Shown here piece by piece: positions 44,901-46,952 of a DNA stretch of 46,952 nucleotides. Each line of letters begins with the position of its first letter. Position 1 is the first letter of the stretch. The position numbers were made by a program, and so were the translations under genes. Source of the DNA: RGIG4140 sp045635565 (GTDB taxonomy: Bacteria > Pseudomonadota > Alphaproteobacteria > CAAHEQ01 > UBA3637); contig JAZTVX010000055.1 in the NCBI GenBank assembly GCA_045635565.1, positions 1-46,952 of the forward strand, written 5' to 3'. Below the pieces are notes generated by a model. That model was not told the origin of the DNA, did no database searches, and saw only the letters and a list, made by a program, of their open reading frames with translations.

Positions 44901-45149
44901 ATTACACGTCGGCAATTTTTTACAGACATGGTCATCAATACCACAATATTCATCGGCTTCGCAATCATTATCCGTTGTGCATTCGTATGTGCCTAATGCC
45001 AACATCACATTTTGTGCGTTTGCCTCCGTATTTACAACACAGCACATTGAAATCAAAATAAAAATAAGACATAAGACCCTTGTAAAAACAGGTGTTTTCA
45101 CATAAATAGAATCAGTCTGATATGCTTTAAAAAAAGAATTATTTTTCAT
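41958..45149 (-). CDS. large secreted Cys-rich repeat protein, paralogue 1 of the switch
   Basis: This 1063-residue protein has a long signal sequence (1-45, ending NTEANA before QN). An N-terminal Cys-rich part (about 46-235) is followed by a Gly-rich entry and a predicted beta-rich domain (about 240-355) with few cysteines, then some 700 residues of CxxC-type repeats. Inside these, a module of about 275 residues occurs twice in tandem (beginning near 455 and 735), marked by 'RYWVETN', 'WYAxKSS' and 'SYCRPCD'. The first ~200 residues are nearly identical to the divergent paralogue at 45353. I start at ATG 45149, 7 nt after an AGGGGG that lies in the left arm of the invertible element; the longer frame to 45212 runs through the switch and is rejected. 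No promoter faces it in this orientation, so it is predicted OFF. Role unknown, probably adhesin or surface antigen. Confidence 0.88.
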   Translation of the reverse strand: MKNNSFFKAYQTDSIYVKTPVFTRVLCLIFILISMCCVVNTEANAQNVMLALGTYECTTDNDCEADEYCGIDDHVCKKLPTCNPDEICTEETCNPEEICPQPEDREGCDSNADCTDSSKPFCVNRSCVACTGDADCPQNPPRFCVSNVCQLGCTSNDDCTEETAPRCNTEWGRCMPCPDDKPYLNKETWECSEVCETNADCRDERRPFCRKENGAQLGKCGCPDKTTYSPEWQTCVYTLYKHFHGGKGRGNKGTVWSGGGNSTSTPFQDADYIGIWTDCAKVGYLTLNRNGVAIAQTAADSFDYNLCNVYYQFPQGSTFSWTFSNWKKKYDSYVTGTYVFIYKDRFKKLTGGTCSDDHPVMSPLGKCLACTSVGDGTTVNDSQSCYACGTTDPLYSAHSGKGKTDHVCRKCSSGNNWYYADQEECLKCPNRFHRANDTGCIDCAYTSGVSNVTKEECTRCPNRYWVETNTTTHLGNCYLCSTGSEVDNNGTACGVCTDENPIEKYNAVSNGCTNCEKLTTGTQVARNEECHKCGEGVWYAAKSSSTATNSYCRPCDMGNNYYHADEAECATCENTMWRPSDQICFDCDYTGSISNMTPETDTCPNRALHNDNTSYPCSAGDLNTTKSQCDRCDNKYWIENANGNGFGTCRSCPAGAKVLEDGLTCGCKEDEVVLSDNRCFTCEQLSNGIYVNYSTDELAMRCNACEYTYLSNYKRCYNCDLSNGTLQTTTKEECDVCENDRYWVETNATTHYGNCYVCHATATATEDGLGCECTSDKPIARYNVNSEGCVDCKTLTNGTRVMSNEECHRCARDLWYAGKSSQTATDSYCRPCDSGNNYYFSNRDECKTCSHTLWRSSDQYCFDCDYTGYITNLTESEKKECRNRLTEKNTYSYPCTYGSNLTTTHAECLRCDNRYWTANTSNDGYGVCKVCANGSAINNGTSCGCIGSDEVTTSAGKCVECSALTEGTIAASPEQCHKCSGWFATTENKCYKCDTQYVYNTSKSECLSCSAHLWRSSDGTCYTCSYPYKMYNTTQDECERCSGRVWEEVSEGIGFCHPPVEED
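44510..45014. repeat. inverted homologous copy, left (5' part of paralogue 1)
   Basis: This stretch encodes residues about 46-213 of paralogue 1 and is a near-identical inverted copy of 45482-45986, by eye over 90% for the first ~390 bp and lower after. The similarity stops at the signal-peptide boundary and fades at the central domain, which suggests recent duplication or gene conversion of this part only. Confidence 0.75.
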
Positions 45150-45156
45150 ATAGTTA

Positions 45157-45344
45157 CCCCCTGAAAGTATGGTAAAAAAAAGGTACGTTTTTTTGACACA
45201 TTTTTTGGACATTCTGACGTTGTTTTTTTGAAAGAGAAAAACACATAAAAATCAAACAATTGCTCTTTTTTTGTTGACAACTAAATATTTGCAATATAAT
45301 ATGGTAAAAAAAACGTACCTTTTTTTTACCATACTTTCAGGGGG
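45157..45344. repeat. invertible promoter element C (38-bp inverted repeats)
   Basis: Perfect 38-bp inverted repeats at 45157-45194 and 45307-45344 enclose 112 bp. Each arm begins outermost with CCCCCTGAAAGTATGG, contains the GGTACG core between an A tract and a T tract, and carries the AGGGGG ribosome binding site of the adjacent gene. The single promoter inside points right, so paralogue 2 is ON and paralogue 1 OFF. Inversion would reverse this without altering either leader. The interior shares segments ('ATAAAAATCA', 'AATTG', 'GTTGACAA') with elements A and B. Confidence 0.85.
45274..45302 (+). promoter_or_regulatory. promoter inside element C, pointing to paralogue 2
   Basis: TTGACA (45274-45279), 17 nt, TAATAT (45297-45302); a perfect TATAAT also lies 2 bp earlier at 45295-45300. 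The predicted start falls at the edge of the right repeat arm, giving a leader of about 44 nt with AGGGGG 8 nt before the ATG. Confidence 0.8.
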
Positions 45345-45352
45345 AACAATAT

Positions 45353-46952
45353 ATGATTTTAAAGGATTTTTTTTATAAGACAACAAATAGGGCAACATAT
45401 CTGAAACCTATTATTTCGGGTCTGCTTGTAACGATTGGGTTGATTGGTTTAATACATGTCAATTTTCAACAGCCTGCACAAGCACAAAATGTGATGTTGG
45501 CACTAGGGACATATGAATGCACAACGGATAATGATTGCGAAGCCGATGAATATTGTGGTATTGATGACCATGTCTGTAAAAAATTACCGACATGTAATCC
45601 GGACGAAATTTGTACGGAAGAAACATGCAATCCTGAAGAAATCTGCCCTCAACCGGAAGATCGAGAAGGGTGTGACAGCAATGCCGAATGTACGGATTCA
45701 TCAAAACCGTTTTGCGTCAATCGTTCCTGCGTGGCGTGTACAGGCGATGCCGATTGTCCGCAAGATCCTCCCCGTTTTTGTGTTTCAAATGTTTGTCAAC
45801 TCGGATGTACTTCCAATGAGGATTGCACTGAAGAAACAGCCCCTCGTTGTAATACGGAATGGGGCAGATGCTTACCGTGTCCTGATGATAAACCTCTTTT
45901 AAATAAAGAAACATGGCAATGTAGTGAAGGGTGTGATACAAATGCTGATTGTAAAGATGCCATGCGACCGTTTTGTCGAAAAACAGGACCGGATGATGTC
46001 GGAACATGCAGATGTCCTGATAAAACTGTTTATGTACCTGAATGGCAAACATGTGCTTATAAAAAGACCATTTCAGTACATGGGGGTAAAAACGGCACAG
46101 GTGAGGTAAAAACATTATGGACCGGTGGTGGAACAGATGCTTCTACGCCAATACAAGAAGCTGATTATATTTACGTTTGGACAGATCCAAAGGTTGATGA
46201 CAAAGTGAATGTGTATCGCAACGGTTCAAGAATTACACGTTTAGGAGGATATAGTTTATCTGATGCTTTATCGGGTAGTTTCAACTATCGCAAAGGTGAT
46301 ACTTTCAATTTTAGATTACAAAACTATGGGAAGGATAACTATTGGTATTGTTACGGAACATTCTATATGGTTTATAAAGACGGATTTAAACCCTTACACG
46401 GCATTGATTGTGATACTGAACAACCGATTATGATGGCTGACGGTCGTTGTATTGATTGTGATAACATCACCGACGGTACAGCAGTCAATACGCCGAATTA
46501 TTGTTATAAATGCGTTGATAAAGGTCCGTTTTATGCGGCTCACAGTGGAAAAGGCAAAACGGATAACATTTGTCGTTCCTGCGATAATGCCAGTAAATAC
46601 TATTATGCTGACCAAGAACAATGTTTAAAATGTCCGAATCGTTTCCATCGGTCATATGATACCTATTGTTTTTCCTGTGATTATACATCAACAATTGTTA
46701 ATACGACAAAAGAAGAATGTACCCGTTGTCCAAATCGATATTGGAAAGAAACAAATGCAACAACGCATTTAGGAACATGTTATCCGTGTTCTGACGGTTC
46801 ACTGGTTGATACCAGCGGAACAAGTTGTGGTGTTTGTCCAGCTGAAAATCCGATTGAAAAGTATGATTCAGTTACAAACGGTTGTACAAATTGTGACGAA
46901 TTAACAACAGGAACAAGGGTAGCCCGTAACGAAGAATGTCATAAATGTGGTG
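45353..46952 (+). CDS. large secreted Cys-rich repeat protein, paralogue 2 of the switch (partial)
   Basis: The frame is open from ATG 45353 to the end of the window, at least 533 codons; the 3' end lies outside. Signal sequence 1-44 (hydrophobic 18-36, ending PAQA before QN) is unrelated to that of paralogue 1, but from 'NVMLALGTYECTTDNDCEAD' onward about 165 residues are nearly identical. A diverged beta-rich domain (about 241-350) keeps only scattered identities ('HGGK', 'GGG', 'STP', 'ADYI', 'YKDGFKPL'), and CxxC repeats resume ('RCPNRYWKETNATTHLGTCY'). GGGGG lies 8 nt upstream. It is driven by the promoter of element C in this orientation. Probably a surface antigen or adhesin alternating with paralogue 1. 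Confidence 0.88.
   Translation, partial: MILKDFFYKTTNRATYLKPIISGLLVTIGLIGLIHVNFQQPAQAQNVMLALGTYECTTDNDCEADEYCGIDDHVCKKLPTCNPDEICTEETCNPEEICPQPEDREGCDSNAECTDSSKPFCVNRSCVACTGDADCPQDPPRFCVSNVCQLGCTSNEDCTEETAPRCNTEWGRCLPCPDDKPLLNKETWQCSEGCDTNADCKDAMRPFCRKTGPDDVGTCRCPDKTVYVPEWQTCAYKKTISVHGGKNGTGEVKTLWTGGGTDASTPIQEADYIYVWTDPKVDDKVNVYRNGSRITRLGGYSLSDALSGSFNYRKGDTFNFRLQNYGKDNYWYCYGTFYMVYKDGFKPLHGIDCDTEQPIMMADGRCIDCDNITDGTAVNTPNYCYKCVDKGPFYAAHSGKGKTDNICRSCDNASKYYYADQEQCLKCPNRFHRSYDTYCFSCDYTSTIVNTTKEECTRCPNRYWKETNATTHLGTCYPCSDGSLVDTSGTSCGVCPAENPIEKYDSVTNGCTNCDELTTGTRVARNEECHKCG
45482..45986. repeat. inverted homologous copy, right (5' part of paralogue 2)
   Basis: Inverted near-identical counterpart of 44510-45014. 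The pair lies almost symmetrically around element C, so homologous recombination between them would also invert the central ~1.5 kb and exchange the signal-peptide ends of the two genes. Confidence 0.75.

Noticed and set aside
41958..45149. Many long antisense frames opposite the Cys-rich genes (for example 43592-44014, 44360-44782)
   Set aside because: Shadows of the repetitive Cys codons (TGT read as ACA on the other strand). No ribosome binding sites.
42000..46950. CRISPR-like or minisatellite DNA in the Cys-rich genes
   Set aside because: Repetition is at protein level with variable spacing; there are no identical short direct repeats with uniform spacers.
1..46952. Recombinase, transposase, tRNA or rRNA genes
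   Set aside because: I looked for an invertase to match the inverted repeats and for tRNA-like cloverleafs and rRNA motifs, and found none that I could support.

Overview
The window is AT-rich DNA with compact bacterial operons, clear Shine-Dalgarno sequences and sigma-70 type promoters (TTGACA/TTGAAA, 16-18 bp, TATAAT-like). An RpoH-type sigma factor, RND efflux genes, diderm-type murein-recycling genes, an SPOUT RsmE and an AsmA protein point to a Gram-negative, probably an alphaproteobacterium. The Cys-rich surface proteins, one with an 'SMVEILGVLAVMG' pilin-like N terminus, resemble proteins I associate with uncultured gut alphaproteobacteria (RF32/Rhodospirillales-like). That placement is inference.

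Layout. 1-334: 3' end of a Cys-rich protein. 0.5-2.8 kb: a tiny membrane protein divergent from a flavodiiron protein and an HD hydrolase. 2.8-4.4 kb: cysS behind a leader peptide with three consecutive Cys codons and a terminator/antiterminator, which is a transcription attenuator. 4.4-9.6 kb: leftward operon (66-aa membrane protein, rarA, rluC-like, asmA-like, acyP). 9.7-16.5 kb: mutT-like, pyrG, a HATPase-REC-PP2C fusion with rsmE, and a nitronate-monooxygenase-like protein. 16.5-18.2 kb: a short 11-mer-repeat protein, a broken P-loop kinase remnant, and two inverted copies of a promoter-bearing element upstream of a 930-residue pilin-like Cys-rich protein. 21-28 kb: rpoH, map-radC and an RND pump. 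28.5-36.8 kb: GNAT, a HAD-like protein lacking its nucleophile, and a murein cluster (slt, Mur ligase, ldcA) followed by a U32 protein. 36.9-41.7 kb: proS, a possible VirB8-like protein, a lipoprotein, an RsmB-like methyltransferase and an ankyrin protein. 42-47 kb: two divergent Cys-rich secreted paralogues around an invertible promoter.

The most interesting system is the set of invertible promoters. At 45157-45344 a perfect 38-bp inverted repeat encloses 112 bp carrying one strong promoter. Each repeat arm also carries the ribosome binding site of the gene next to it, so inversion would switch expression from one paralogue to the other. The two paralogues have a nearly identical first ~200 residues and a strongly diverged central domain. 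Two relatives of this element (17442-17616 and 17947-18121) lie upstream of the pilin-like gene. In the orientation given, the nearer promoter points away from that gene and the farther one runs into a terminator, so the pilin-like gene looks OFF. All six repeat arms share a GGTACG core between A and T tracts, and no recombinase gene is visible in the window, so I infer one invertase encoded elsewhere controls several surface proteins. The second highlight is the cysS attenuator.
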